Part shown: piece by piece, positions 8,978 to 16,311 of the stretch
Layout of the letters: the number at the start of each line of letters is the position of its first letter
Numbering within the stretch: the first letter of the stretch is position 1
Source: an uncultured Collinsella sp.
GTDB taxonomy: Bacteria > Actinomycetota > Coriobacteriia > Coriobacteriales > Coriobacteriaceae
Direction: 5' to 3'
Length of the DNA: 64,000 nt
Assembly: GCA_934630375.1 (NCBI GenBank)
Contig: CAKTVQ010000002.1
Span: forward strand, 1-64,000
Translations under genes and position numbers: made by a program
Notes under the pieces: generated by a model
Seen by the model: only the letters and a program-made list of their open reading frames with translations
Databases searched by the model: none
What the model was told of the DNA's origin: nothing

Positions 8978-9818
8978 CCCTATCACCCTTACGTCGGAGT
9001 ACGACACGATATACGAAAGAGCGCAGCGAGTTGGGCATCAAACAAACCATAGCATGCGGGTAATAAGAACAAAAATAATCTCGCTTGGTGAAATATCCAC
9101 GCTCAACCTGTGCCTTTTTAAATGCCTTGGCAAATTTAAGGTATCGGACCCCTCCCCTACGAGCGTAAAAATCATCGCTTACGCGCATAGCCACAAGTGG
9201 TTCACTAAGGTTATCTGCCTTACAACCGCATGCGAGCATCCTATTAAAAAGATCCCAATCCTCGAAATATAGAAAATCAGAACTGTAGTTACCTGCCTCC
9301 ATGACCTTCGACTTCCTGAATGTCATCGGAGGGTGACGAAAAGGGTTGCGCCTCTTCGAGTAGGCAAAAATGGCATCCATACCTTTAGGAAGATCGGTTA
9401 AAGCGACGGGCTTATCGGGAGATTCAACGAATTCGACAACATCGCTCCCGACCATATCAAGCCCGCTACAAATAGCGGCAAGTTGTTTTTCCATACGATC
9501 AGAACGAGCCACATCATCAGTATCCATGCGCGCAACGATTTCGTTAGTGCAAGCGAGCATACCTTGGCGCAAGGCATATCCCAGTCCATGGTTTTTTTCA
9601 TAAGAAACAAATTTAAATAGACCCGAATGCTCCGAAGCAAAATACGAAAGCACGTTTTCAAGCTCGCTTGTAAGCGGGCCATCCTTGACCATAACTATTT
9701 CAGACGGAGAAACCGTTTGATTTAGCATGCTGTCTAAAGCCTGAATCAAAAAGGCGGGTTTTTCATTTTTATAAATGCTCATCAATACACTGTAAGAACA
9801 AGTATCAGTTGTCTGCAT
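8970..9818 (-). CDS. Family 2 glycosyltransferase, AmsE-like
   Basis: 282 residues. The N-terminus reads SVLMSIYKNEKPAFLIQALD, then EIVMVKDGPLT in place of the usual DDGS, then NHGLGYALRQGM and the metal-binding ARMDTDDVA. This variant is typical of AmsE/WbbD-like exopolysaccharide GT2 enzymes of about 270-300 residues. ATG at 9818 follows directly after the stop of the sugar transferase (TAA-ATG), so translational coupling is likely. As the first glycosyltransferase after the priming enzyme it may add the second sugar, by inference from position only. Confidence 0.86.
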   Translation of the reverse strand: MQTTDTCSYSVLMSIYKNEKPAFLIQALDSMLNQTVSPSEIVMVKDGPLTSELENVLSYFASEHSGLFKFVSYEKNHGLGYALRQGMLACTNEIVARMDTDDVARSDRMEKQLAAICSGLDMVGSDVVEFVESPDKPVALTDLPKGMDAIFAYSKRRNPFRHPPMTFRKSKVMEAGNYSSDFLYFEDWDLFNRMLACGCKADNLSEPLVAMRVSDDFYARRGGVRYLKFAKAFKKAQVERGYFTKRDYFCSYYPHAMVCLMPNSLRSFVYRVVLRRKGDRVE

Positions 9819-10559
9819 TTAACGACCCGTCCTCTCCTTGCCGAACATTGCACCGAAGGTGCCGGTAAAGCATTTCCAGTCCATACGGAAGCAGCGGTTC
9901 TGCACGTAACGAAGTTCAATCTTCTGGCGCAGGCCACTCTCAAACGTCGCTTCATTACGATCAGTTGCCTGCCATAAACCGGTAATGCCAGGCTGGACAG
10001 AGAGCAACTCGGCCTTTTCTTCATCCGAAAAATGTTGCTCAAGCTCATCTCGCGTAATAGGACGAGGTCCGATAACAGACAAATCGCCGTTTAGCACATT
10101 GAGAAACTGAGGCATTTCATCGATGGAACAATTGCGAATGAATTGACCAATCTTGGTAATACGGGGATCGTCATCAACCTTACGCTCGACTTCCCACTGA
10201 TGTAGCTGCACAGGACTCAAATACTTCTGCACATCGCCCGCATCGGCGACCATGCTACGAAGCTTGAAAATCTTGATTGTCTTTCCGCCCTTGCCGACGC
10301 GCTCTTGCGTATACATTGGGCTGCCGGGCGATTCAAGGCTAATGAGTGCGCACACAATGGCGATAGGAATAAGCAGCAGCACGCTCATCAAAAGACTGAA
10401 CAGAAGGTCAAAAAGCCTCTTAACAATGCGATACCCAAGAGTGCCACTCGGCTTTATCTGATCGAAAGCCAATGCGTCCCCCACAGATGCACAGCTCTCT
10501 GTTACTTCTTTAGCAGCCAAAGTCAAACGTACGGTCCTGTCCTCCAGGACCCCCCCCAA
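9819..10559 (-). CDS. Priming glycosyl-1-phosphate transferase (bacterial sugar transferase family)
   Basis: Up to 246 residues. One membrane helix (LFDLLFSLLMSVLLLIPIAI) is followed by the PglC/WcaJ catalytic domain: SPGSPMYTQERVG, FKLRSM, DDPRITKIGQFIRNCSIDEMPQFLN with the invariant Asp-Glu near SIDE, and SVIGPRP. It transfers a sugar-1-phosphate to undecaprenyl phosphate and so starts repeat-unit synthesis. The start is uncertain: TTG at 10559 is immediately followed by a run of eight G, while TTG at 10526, with AGGA about 8 bp upstream, would exclude the run. The G-run is discussed as a finding. Confidence 0.9.
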   Translation of the reverse strand: MGGVLEDRTVRLTLAAKEVTESCASVGDALAFDQIKPSGTLGYRIVKRLFDLLFSLLMSVLLLIPIAIVCALISLESPGSPMYTQERVGKGGKTIKIFKLRSMVADAGDVQKYLSPVQLHQWEVERKVDDDPRITKIGQFIRNCSIDEMPQFLNVLNGDLSVIGPRPITRDELEQHFSDEEKAELLSVQPGITGLWQATDRNEATFESGLRQKIELRYVQNRCFRMDWKCFTGTFGAMFGKERTGR

Positions 10560-10606
10560 TCGGTAAATTCAAAAATGCGAACGAACAGCCGGTGCCAACG
10601 TCTCCC

Positions 10607-11197
10607 TTACGTTTTGATGGGAACGTCAAGCGGTAGCAGCTCCCTAAATGCGGAGTCGCCTTCGCCCACGTCTACCAGGCACCAGCGTTTATGGCGGTCG
10701 ATCTTTTTAACGCGGGCCTCTTGCCCCACAAGTGGGCCCTGCTCTATGTGCAGCACGCCGCCCTCTATGCGCGCGACGCTGTTGCGCACCACGCCGTCGT
10801 CGTCCAGCACGCTGCGGTACCAGTCCTGCGCATCGTCCGGCATGGGCATATACGCCCGCTCCCTACTGCCGGCGATGCGGCAGCCAAAGCTCAACTGGGC
10901 CAAAGCCCTATCGAGCGCGGCGGCATCGTAAGTGGCGACGAAGAAATATTCCTTGTACATGGGTTTGGTTTGGAGCGACCAGGCGCCGTCCCGCTTAAAC
11001 CAGAACTCCTTTTGCATCACAAAAGCGTTCTGCATTAGCTCGTGCGGGATAATGTGGCGGACCTTTTCGCAGATCTCGCGCTCTTTACCATTGGGGGTGT
11101 GAACCAGATACCAGCGGACGCGGCCGTGCTGGCTGTTGGTGGTGGCGCCGTTAAATGCGCCCGGCAGCTGCTCTTGGCGCCGTGCCGTCTGTTCCAT
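10607..11197 (-). CDS. loaP: NusG-family antiterminator of the polysaccharide operon (LoaP/UpxY-like)
   Basis: About 196 residues. The NGN domain opens with RWYLVHTPNGKEREICEKV, and a KOW-like domain follows near the C-terminus (GPLVGQEARVKKIDRHKRWC). Housekeeping NusG lies in the secE/rplK region; a paralogue at the head of a polysaccharide operon is the usual setting of LoaP, UpxY and RfaH proteins, which let RNA polymerase read through long surface-glycan operons. ATG at 11197 has AGGGGGCGAG upstream; a longer frame lacks a ribosome-binding site. The sugar transferase begins 47 bp downstream. A small hairpin (11220-11236) lies in the leader. The symbol is given by similarity of context and is not certain. 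Confidence 0.8.
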   Translation of the reverse strand: MEQTARRQEQLPGAFNGATTNSQHGRVRWYLVHTPNGKEREICEKVRHIIPHELMQNAFVMQKEFWFKRDGAWSLQTKPMYKEYFFVATYDAAALDRALAQLSFGCRIAGSRERAYMPMPDDAQDWYRSVLDDDGVVRNSVARIEGGVLHIEQGPLVGQEARVKKIDRHKRWCLVDVGEGDSAFRELLPLDVPIKT

Positions 11198-11219
11198 GTT
11201 CTCGCCCCCTCTTTTTGGC

Positions 11220-11236
11220 TTTGCGATGCACGCAAA
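11220..11236 (-). promoter_or_regulatory. Small leader hairpin upstream of the LoaP-like gene
   Basis: TTTGCG and CGCAAA pair around a 5-nt loop 23 nt before the start codon, inside the expected leader RNA. It could be an RNA element for the antiterminator, since LoaP-type proteins recognise hairpins in their operon leader, but a 6-bp stem is weak evidence. Confidence 0.25.
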
Positions 11237-11289
11237 TGCAGGGGCGTTTAGAACAGGCTTCTCGCTCGCAGCTAGGCGCAGTCGCAAAA

Positions 11290-11411
11290 GTACAGGTTTT
11301 TGTATCTTTCGACATAGGCCATTATACGAGCAATTAATCCGCGTTTGCCCAGATTACGCAAAATGTACTGCCCGTAGATACATCTCCATACCCCTCTACA
11401 AAAACCTGTAC
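11290..11411. repeat. 15-bp perfect inverted repeats flanking the polysaccharide-operon promoter (candidate invertible segment)
   Basis: GTACAGGTTTTTGTA at 11290-11304 recurs as its exact reverse complement at 11397-11411, enclosing 92 bp. The enclosed segment contains a TATAAT box on the minus strand facing the LoaP-like gene. Homology outside the core is partial (runs of A before the left arm, CTTTTTG after the right arm). This matches the design of invertible promoters of surface-glycan operons. No recombinase gene is in the window. Confidence 0.6.
11321..11349 (-). promoter_or_regulatory. Predicted promoter of the polysaccharide operon
   Basis: A perfect TATAAT lies at 11321-11326 (minus strand). 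Seventeen bases upstream is a weak GGCAAA as possible -35. Transcription would start near 11314 and run into the LoaP-like gene, giving a leader of about 115 nt that includes the left inverted-repeat arm. Confidence 0.5.
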
Positions 11412-11429
11412 CTTTTTGTGCAACAAAAA

Positions 11430-11450
11430 AAGCCGCTCAACCAGCGGCTT
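11430..11450 (-). terminator. Intrinsic terminator, probably bidirectional
   Basis: An 8-bp stem AAGCCGCT/AGCGGCTT with a CAACC loop is flanked by seven A on the left and T-rich sequence on the right. On the minus strand it follows the thrS terminator. On the plus strand it would stop transcripts leaving an inverted polysaccharide promoter before they enter thrS antisense. Confidence 0.75.
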
Positions 11451-11464
11451 TTCTTCTTTAGGCA

Positions 11465-11502
11465 CTAAAAAAGGCGACTGCCCTTTGTGGACGGTCGCCT
11501 TT
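11465..11502 (-). terminator. Intrinsic terminator of thrS
   Basis: Stem AAGGCGAC/GTCGCCTT followed on the minus strand by a run of six T. It begins 23 bp after the thrS stop codon. Confidence 0.85.
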
Positions 11503-11524
11503 GTTACTTGTTGTGTGGCTTGCC

Positions 11525-13288
11525 TTAGGCGCGGGTCTTGATCTCCTCGAGCACCTTGGCAACAAACTCATCGACGCTCATCTGAACGGTTTCGTTGGAG
11601 CGATCGCGGACGGAGATGTTGCCGGCCTCGACCTCCTTCTCGCCCAGGATGAGCATGTAGGGCACGCGGTCGATGCTGCGGGCCTCGCGGATCTTGTAGC
11701 CGATCTTCTCGTCGCGGTCGTCGCAGACCACGCGAATGCCGGCCTGCTCCAGCTTGGCGCACACCTCGTGGGCGTAGTCGCGGCTCTTCTCGGACACAGG
11801 CAGGGCCTTGACCTGCACGGGAGCCAGCCAGGTGGGGAACTTGCCCGCAAAGTGCTCAATCAGAATACCAATGAAGCGCTCGATGGAGCCAAAGCACACG
11901 CGGTGCAGCATGATGGGGCGCTTCTTGGTGCCGTCGGCGTCCACGTACTCCAGGTCAAAGTTGAGCGGCATCTGGAAGTCGAGCTGGACGGTACCGCACT
12001 GCCAGGTGCGACCGAGCGAGTCCTCCAGGTGGAAGTCGATCTTGGGGCCGTAGAAGGCGCCGTCGCCCTCGTTGACCTCGTAGTCCATGTGCAGCTGCTC
12101 CAGAGCGGTGCGCAGGCCCTCCTCGGCGCGCGCCCAGTCCTCGTCGGAGCCCATGGAGTCCTCGGGGCGGGTGGAAAGCTCAACGTGGTACTTAAAGCCA
12201 AACTTTTGGTACACGGAGTCGATGAGGTTGACCACGCCCACGATCTCGTCGGTCAGCTGGTCGGGACGCACAAACAGGTGGGCGTCGTCCTGGTTAAAGC
12301 AGCGCACGCGGAACAGGCCGTGCAGGGCGCCGCGCAGCTCGTGGCGGTGCACCAGGCCAATCTCGCCGGCGCGAATGGGCAGCTCGCGGTAAGAGTGCGG
12401 CTTGGAGGCGTACACCAGCACGCCGCCCGGGCAGTTCATGGGCTTAATGCAGTACTCTTCGTCGTCAATGACGGTGGAGTACATGTTGTCCTTGTAGTGA
12501 TCCCAGTGGCCCGAGGTCTTCCACAGCTGCTTGTTCATGATGAGCGGCGTGGAGATCTCGACGTAGCCGGCCTTGTGGTGAATCTCGCGCCAGTAGTCCA
12601 GCAGCGTGTTCTTAAGGATCATGCCGTTGGGCAGGAAGAACGGGAAGCCGGGGGCCTCGTCGCGCATCATAAAGAGATCCATCTCGCGGCCGATCTTGCG
12701 GTGGTCGCGCTTCTTGGCCTCCTCCAGCATGTGCATGTGCTCGTCGAGCTCTTCCTTGGTGGCAAAGGCGACACCGTTGATGCGGGTGAGCATCTTGTTG
12801 TCCTTGTCGCCCTTCCAGTAGGCGCCCGAGACGCCGGTGAGCTTAAAGGCCTTGAGCGCCTTGGTGTAGCAGATGTGGGGGCCGACGCACATGTCGATGT
12901 AGTCGCCCTGCTGGTAGAAGGTGATGCGGGCGTCGTCGTCCAGGTCGCCGATGTGCTCGACCTTGTACTTCTCGCCGCGTTCCTCCATAAGGGCGATGGC
13001 CTCGGCGCGGGGCTTCTCGTACACGGAGAACTTAAGGTTCTCCTTGACGATCTTTTTCATCTCGGCCTCGATCGCGGGGAAGTCGTCCTCGCTGATCTTG
13101 ACGCCCTCGGGCAGGTCGACGTCGTAGTAGAAGCCGTTGTCGGTCGCGGGGCCGTAGGCAAAGTCGGCCTCGGGGTACAGGCGCTTGATGGCCTGCGCCA
13201 TGATGTGCGCGGCGGAGTGGCGGATGACGTGCGTGACCTCGTCCTGCGGGAGCTCGGCCACCGAACCGTCATTGTAGAGTGCCTTCAT
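11525..13288 (-). CDS. thrS: Threonyl-tRNA synthetase without the TGS domain
   Basis: 587 residues. It charges tRNA-Thr in the cytoplasm. The editing domain carries HSAAH at residues 24-28 and the MCVGPH motif, so proofreading residues are kept. The class II core has motif 2 with the zinc-site Cys in MNCPGG, the VHRHELRGALHG segment and motif 3 HRVCFGSIERF, followed by an anticodon-binding domain. Usual length is about 640 residues; here the N-terminal TGS domain of some 60 residues is missing and the editing domain begins at residue 20. The start is ATG at 13288, behind GAGAGGAG; no upstream in-frame sequence looks like TGS. It has its own promoter and terminators. Confidence 0.97.
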   Translation of the reverse strand: MKALYNDGSVAELPQDEVTHVIRHSAAHIMAQAIKRLYPEADFAYGPATDNGFYYDVDLPEGVKISEDDFPAIEAEMKKIVKENLKFSVYEKPRAEAIALMEERGEKYKVEHIGDLDDDARITFYQQGDYIDMCVGPHICYTKALKAFKLTGVSGAYWKGDKDNKMLTRINGVAFATKEELDEHMHMLEEAKKRDHRKIGREMDLFMMRDEAPGFPFFLPNGMILKNTLLDYWREIHHKAGYVEISTPLIMNKQLWKTSGHWDHYKDNMYSTVIDDEEYCIKPMNCPGGVLVYASKPHSYRELPIRAGEIGLVHRHELRGALHGLFRVRCFNQDDAHLFVRPDQLTDEIVGVVNLIDSVYQKFGFKYHVELSTRPEDSMGSDEDWARAEEGLRTALEQLHMDYEVNEGDGAFYGPKIDFHLEDSLGRTWQCGTVQLDFQMPLNFDLEYVDADGTKKRPIMLHRVCFGSIERFIGILIEHFAGKFPTWLAPVQVKALPVSEKSRDYAHEVCAKLEQAGIRVVCDDRDEKIGYKIREARSIDRVPYMLILGEKEVEAGNISVRDRSNETVQMSVDEFVAKVLEEIKTRA

Positions 13289-13379
13289 GGGTATGTTTTC
13301 TCCTCTCGGATGCCTGGTGCAAGTGCGTGCGCCTGGCGCTGGTGCGGCGCTTGCAGGCGCGGCGTTTTTGACTTGCATC

Positions 13380-13407
13380 ATTATAGGCAGGTTGCCTTGG
13401 TATACAA
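13380..13407 (-). promoter_or_regulatory. Predicted thrS promoter
   Basis: TATAAT at 13380-13385 and TTGTAT at 13402-13407 with a 16-bp spacer on the minus strand, giving a leader of roughly 85 nt. The leader is too short for a T-box and none of its conserved elements is seen. Confidence 0.6.
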
Positions 13408-13408
13408 G

Positions 13409-13445
13409 CGCCCGCCGCACCTTAATGGCACGGCGGGCGATTTTC
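13409..13445. terminator. GC-rich hairpin between the zinc-ribbon gene and thrS
   Basis: Perfect 9-bp arms CGCCCGCCG/CGGCGGGCG around a 13-nt loop, followed by ATTTTC on the plus side. It lies just upstream of the thrS promoter and probably ends the zinc-ribbon gene's transcript, although the minus-strand side has only a poor T-run. Confidence 0.5.
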
Positions 13446-13535
13446 TACGCATGCTTCATCGTGTGGGGGCGGGGTGTGGGGCGCGCGCGGCTTGCGGCGT
13501 GCCCGTGGCTTGCAGCCGGCCCAGCGATGGATGCG

Positions 13536-13967
13536 TTACTGGATGCGAGTTCGGCAGTAGGGGCAGACCTTCCAGTGCGCATCGAGCGGGCGATGACAGC
13601 TGGGGCACACGTTGCGAACCTGGGTATCGCACACCGGGCAGACGACGAAGTCCTTCTCGATGGGCGCGCCGCACTGCGGGCAGGTGCCGTACTGGGCAAG
13701 TTGGCGCTCGCGCAGGGCCATGTCCAGCTCCTGCTCCTCGCGGTCAGACGCGTAGGAGTGCGGGCGCAGGACCAGGTAGGCAATGAGGCCCACAAACGGG
13801 ATGAGCGCGATGATGCCCCAAGCCACGTAGGCGCTGGCGCCGCGGCGGCGAGCGTCGATGAACACATAGACGACCGACAGCACATACAGGGCGATGATAA
13901 AGCCGACAAAGGCATAGATGACGCCCATAAGCTGCGGCGACATGAGCTCGGAGATGTACTTGGACAT
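13536..13967 (-). CDS. Membrane protein with PLDc_N-like segment and zinc ribbons
   Basis: 143 residues. Two N-terminal helices are separated by a short loop with FIDARRRGASAYVAWGIIAL, the pattern of the PLDc_N (phospholipase D nuclease N-terminal) membrane module. A cytoplasmic tail follows with three CxxC-type pairs: TCPQCGAPI, VCPVCDTQV and VCPSCH, plus a final VCPYC, forming about two zinc ribbons. Such proteins are common and uncharacterised in actinobacteria; a role in protein or nucleic-acid contact at the membrane is only a guess. ATG at 13967 with AAAGG upstream. It stands alone on the minus strand, divergent from the gene at 14856. Confidence 0.8.
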   Translation of the reverse strand: MSKYISELMSPQLMGVIYAFVGFIIALYVLSVVYVFIDARRRGASAYVAWGIIALIPFVGLIAYLVLRPHSYASDREEQELDMALRERQLAQYGTCPQCGAPIEKDFVVCPVCDTQVRNVCPSCHRPLDAHWKVCPYCRTRIQ

Positions 13968-14067
13968 TAGGGGTACCTTTCGGAATAATAACAGTCCGGT
14001 CAAGTTTACCACGGGGTTTGTTTATATGGGACCACGGCCGGGCACGGGGTCGCAGCGGACACAAACA

Positions 14068-14685
14068 TCTCAATCTGTAACAGGTAGAGGCGGGAACCGC
14101 GGCTTGGTGTTACAGATCGAGACAAAGAGCGAGGACGGTATGCCAATGTCTCGATCTGTAACATCTAGGACCGAAATTCCCCTCTACCTGTTACAGATCG
14201 AGACTGAAGAATCCATTCCCGTCTTCAATCTCAATCTGTAACACCTAGGACCCAAAAACCCTTCTTGTTGTTACAGATTGAGACAAAGGAAAACACCCAA
14301 ACCAAACATCTAAATCTGTAACAGTAACTCGGCAAAACGGGCCCCAGATGTTACAGATCGAGACAGAAGATCCTCTCCCCAACTTTTATCTCAATCTGTA
14401 ACAGTTACTCGACCAAAACAGGTCTAACTGTTACAGATTTAGACATTCGAATTCGCCCGATAGGTTTATCTCAATCTGTAACATCTAGGACCGAAATTCC
14501 CCTCTAACTGTTACAGATCGAGACAAAAGATTCCCTCCCCGACTTCAATCTAAATCTGTAACAGTTAGAGTCCAAAATCCTCTCTACCTGTTACAGATCA
14601 AGACGAACGGTGAGCCCCACCCGGACAATGTCTCGATCTGTAACAGTTACGGGTCAAAACCTCAGCTTACTGTTACAGATCGAGA
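14068..14685. repeat. Array of sixteen 15-bp motifs alternating in orientation every 40 bp (eight tandem hairpins)
   Basis: The motif TCTCGATCTGTAACA (core ATCTGTAACA) starts at 14068, 14149, 14229, 14309, 14389, 14469, 14549 and 14631. Its reverse complement starts exactly 40 bp after each of these (14108, 14189, 14269, 14349, 14429, 14509, 14589, 14671). Each pair can form a hairpin with a 15-bp stem and a 25-nt loop, and several loops have a further short stem around a central AAA (for example GACC-AAAACA-GGTC). The 24-27-bp stretches between hairpins differ. Loops two and six are nearly identical. It fills the divergent gap between the zinc-ribbon gene and the GlpA-like gene. No coding potential. 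Confidence 0.95.
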
Positions 14686-14823
14686 CGGAACTTTGACCTC
14701 GTAGTCAGCAGACGCGCTCGTTGCCGTTACCGACCCTCCCCTCGCCCGCCGTTGGCGGATGTTGCGGGGCTGTTCGCCGCATTGCCGCCTCGTTGGGGAC
14801 ACACAGACCGTAGGATGGTCTTA

Positions 14824-14838
14824 TTGACAGCCTGTCAA
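14824..14838 (+). promoter_or_regulatory. Palindromic operator candidate upstream of the GlpA-like gene
   Basis: TTGACAG-C-CTGTCAA is a perfect 7-1-7 palindrome ending 17 bp before the GTG start. A dimeric repressor bound here would block expression of the three-gene cluster. The regulator is not identified. Confidence 0.5.
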
Positions 14839-14855
14839 CTCGTCTGGGAGGCACT

Positions 14856-16310
14856 GTGACAGAAACGTTTGATATCGCGATTGTGGGCGCGGGCATCACC
14901 GGATGCGCCATCGCGCGGCAGCTCGCGCGGTTTGACCTGTCCATTTGCGTGGTCGAAGCGGCCAACGACATCGCGCTGGGTGCGTCGAAGGCCAACGGTG
15001 GCCTGGTGCACGCCGGCTACGATCCGGCGCCGGGCACGGTAAAGGCGCAGGTCAACGCCCGTGGCTGTGAGCTGTATGGCACCTGGGCCCAGGAGCTGGG
15101 CTTTTTGTTCCGGCGCACCGGGTCGATGGTGCTGGGCTTTAACGACCAGGACCGAGCGCATCTGGAGCAGCTGAGGTGCAACGGCCTGGCCAATGGTGTA
15201 CCCGAGCTGTCGATCGTTGGTCCCGAGCGCATCCACGAGCTGGAGCCGCGCGCCAGTGCCGAGGCGACTTGCGCGCTGTGGTGCCCTTCGACCGGGTTTG
15301 TCGATCCGTTTGAGGTCGCCATCGCCGCGCTGGAGAACGCCGTCGCCAACGGGGTAACGTTTATGCGGTCCGCGCCGGTGGAGGCGATTGAGGTTGCTGG
15401 CGGCGACGGCCCCGTGCGCTTTACGCTGGCGACCCCCGCCGGGGATGTGCGTTGCCGCTATTTGATCAACGCCGCGGGCAACGGCGCCGCGGACATCTCG
15501 CATATGGCGGACGCCGAGGAGTTCCAAATGGTCTGGCGCCAGGGAAACATCGTGGTGCTGGACAAGGAGCCGCACGCGCTCATGCCGCTCTACCCTGTGC
15601 CGACGCCGGTGTCGAAGGGCGTTATCGTCACGGGAACGGTGCACGGCAACACCGTGATCACTGCGACCGCCGCCGTGCGCGAACCGGGTGACACGCAGAC
15701 CTATGCGAGCGACGTCAACGCGCTGCTGACCGGCGCGCGCAAGCTGGTGCCCGATCTGGACACGCGCCGCGTGGTGCGCGCGTTTGCCGGCGGGCGTCCG
15801 ATCATTAAGGGGACGAACGACTTCTTTATTGGGCAGTCCGCTGTAGTGCCGGTGCTGTTCCAGGCGGCAGGTATTCAGTCCCCAGGCGTGGCGAGCGCCC
15901 CGGCCATTGCCGAGCGTATGGAACGCGTGATGCGCGAGGCTGGTGTGGTTTTGCACGAGCGTGCCGATTGGGATCCGATTCGCCATGCGCCGGACGACTT
16001 CGACCGTGCACCGCTCGCGCGTAAAGAAGAGTTGATTGCGTCCGACCCCGCGTGGGGACAGATCGTCTGCCGCTGCGAGACGGTACCCGAGGCCGAGATC
16101 GTTGCAGCGATTCAGCGCCAGCCGGGGGCGGTTTCGGTCGAGGGCGTCAAGCGACGCTGCCGTGCCGGCATGGGCAGGTGCCAAAGCGGTTTTTGCCAGA
16201 GCCGCGTGGTAGCGATTCTTGCCCGCGAGCTGGGATGTGATCCCAGCGAGGTATTGCTGGAGGATGCCGGATCATGGCTGGTCGAGGGGCCGTTGAAGGG
16301 GGTGCGCTAG
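14856..16310 (+). CDS. GlpA-like FAD-dependent glycerol-3-phosphate dehydrogenase family protein
   Basis: 484 residues. An N-terminal FAD-binding Rossmann motif IAIVGAGITGCAIARQ (about residues 7-22) starts a DAO-type oxidoreductase domain. The C-terminal part has a BFD-like [2Fe-2S] domain with VCRCE and a later RCRAGMGRCQSGFC cluster. This architecture is that of GlpA-related dehydrogenases, which oxidise glycerol-3-phosphate or a related 2-hydroxyacid and pass electrons on. GTG start at 14856 with GGGAGG upstream. The next two genes follow immediately and encode the NAD(P)/FAD oxidoreductase and DUF1667 partners usual for this cluster in anaerobes, so a three-subunit complex is likely. No membrane anchor is seen. 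Exact substrate is not proved. Confidence 0.85.
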   Translation: MTETFDIAIVGAGITGCAIARQLARFDLSICVVEAANDIALGASKANGGLVHAGYDPAPGTVKAQVNARGCELYGTWAQELGFLFRRTGSMVLGFNDQDRAHLEQLRCNGLANGVPELSIVGPERIHELEPRASAEATCALWCPSTGFVDPFEVAIAALENAVANGVTFMRSAPVEAIEVAGGDGPVRFTLATPAGDVRCRYLINAAGNGAADISHMADAEEFQMVWRQGNIVVLDKEPHALMPLYPVPTPVSKGVIVTGTVHGNTVITATAAVREPGDTQTYASDVNALLTGARKLVPDLDTRRVVRAFAGGRPIIKGTNDFFIGQSAVVPVLFQAAGIQSPGVASAPAIAERMERVMREAGVVLHERADWDPIRHAPDDFDRAPLARKEELIASDPAWGQIVCRCETVPEAEIVAAIQRQPGAVSVEGVKRRCRAGMGRCQSGFCQSRVVAILARELGCDPSEVLLEDAGSWLVEGPLKGVR

Positions 16311-16311
16311 G

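Noticed and set aside
13289..13535. T-box or other tRNA-sensing leader for thrS
   Set aside because: The leader after the predicted promoter is about 85 nt, with no T-box sequence or antiterminator. valS likewise has only a palindrome.
11501..13786. Long plus-strand open frame opposite thrS
   Set aside because: It is a GC-rich antisense shadow with low-complexity Val/Leu/Ala/Gly/His composition; the same applies to frames opposite valS, clpX, the molybdenum hydroxylase, gdhA and hyfB.
14068..14685. CRISPR array
   Set aside because: Repeats are only 15 bp, alternate in orientation, and some intervening sequences are near-identical; no cas gene is in the window.
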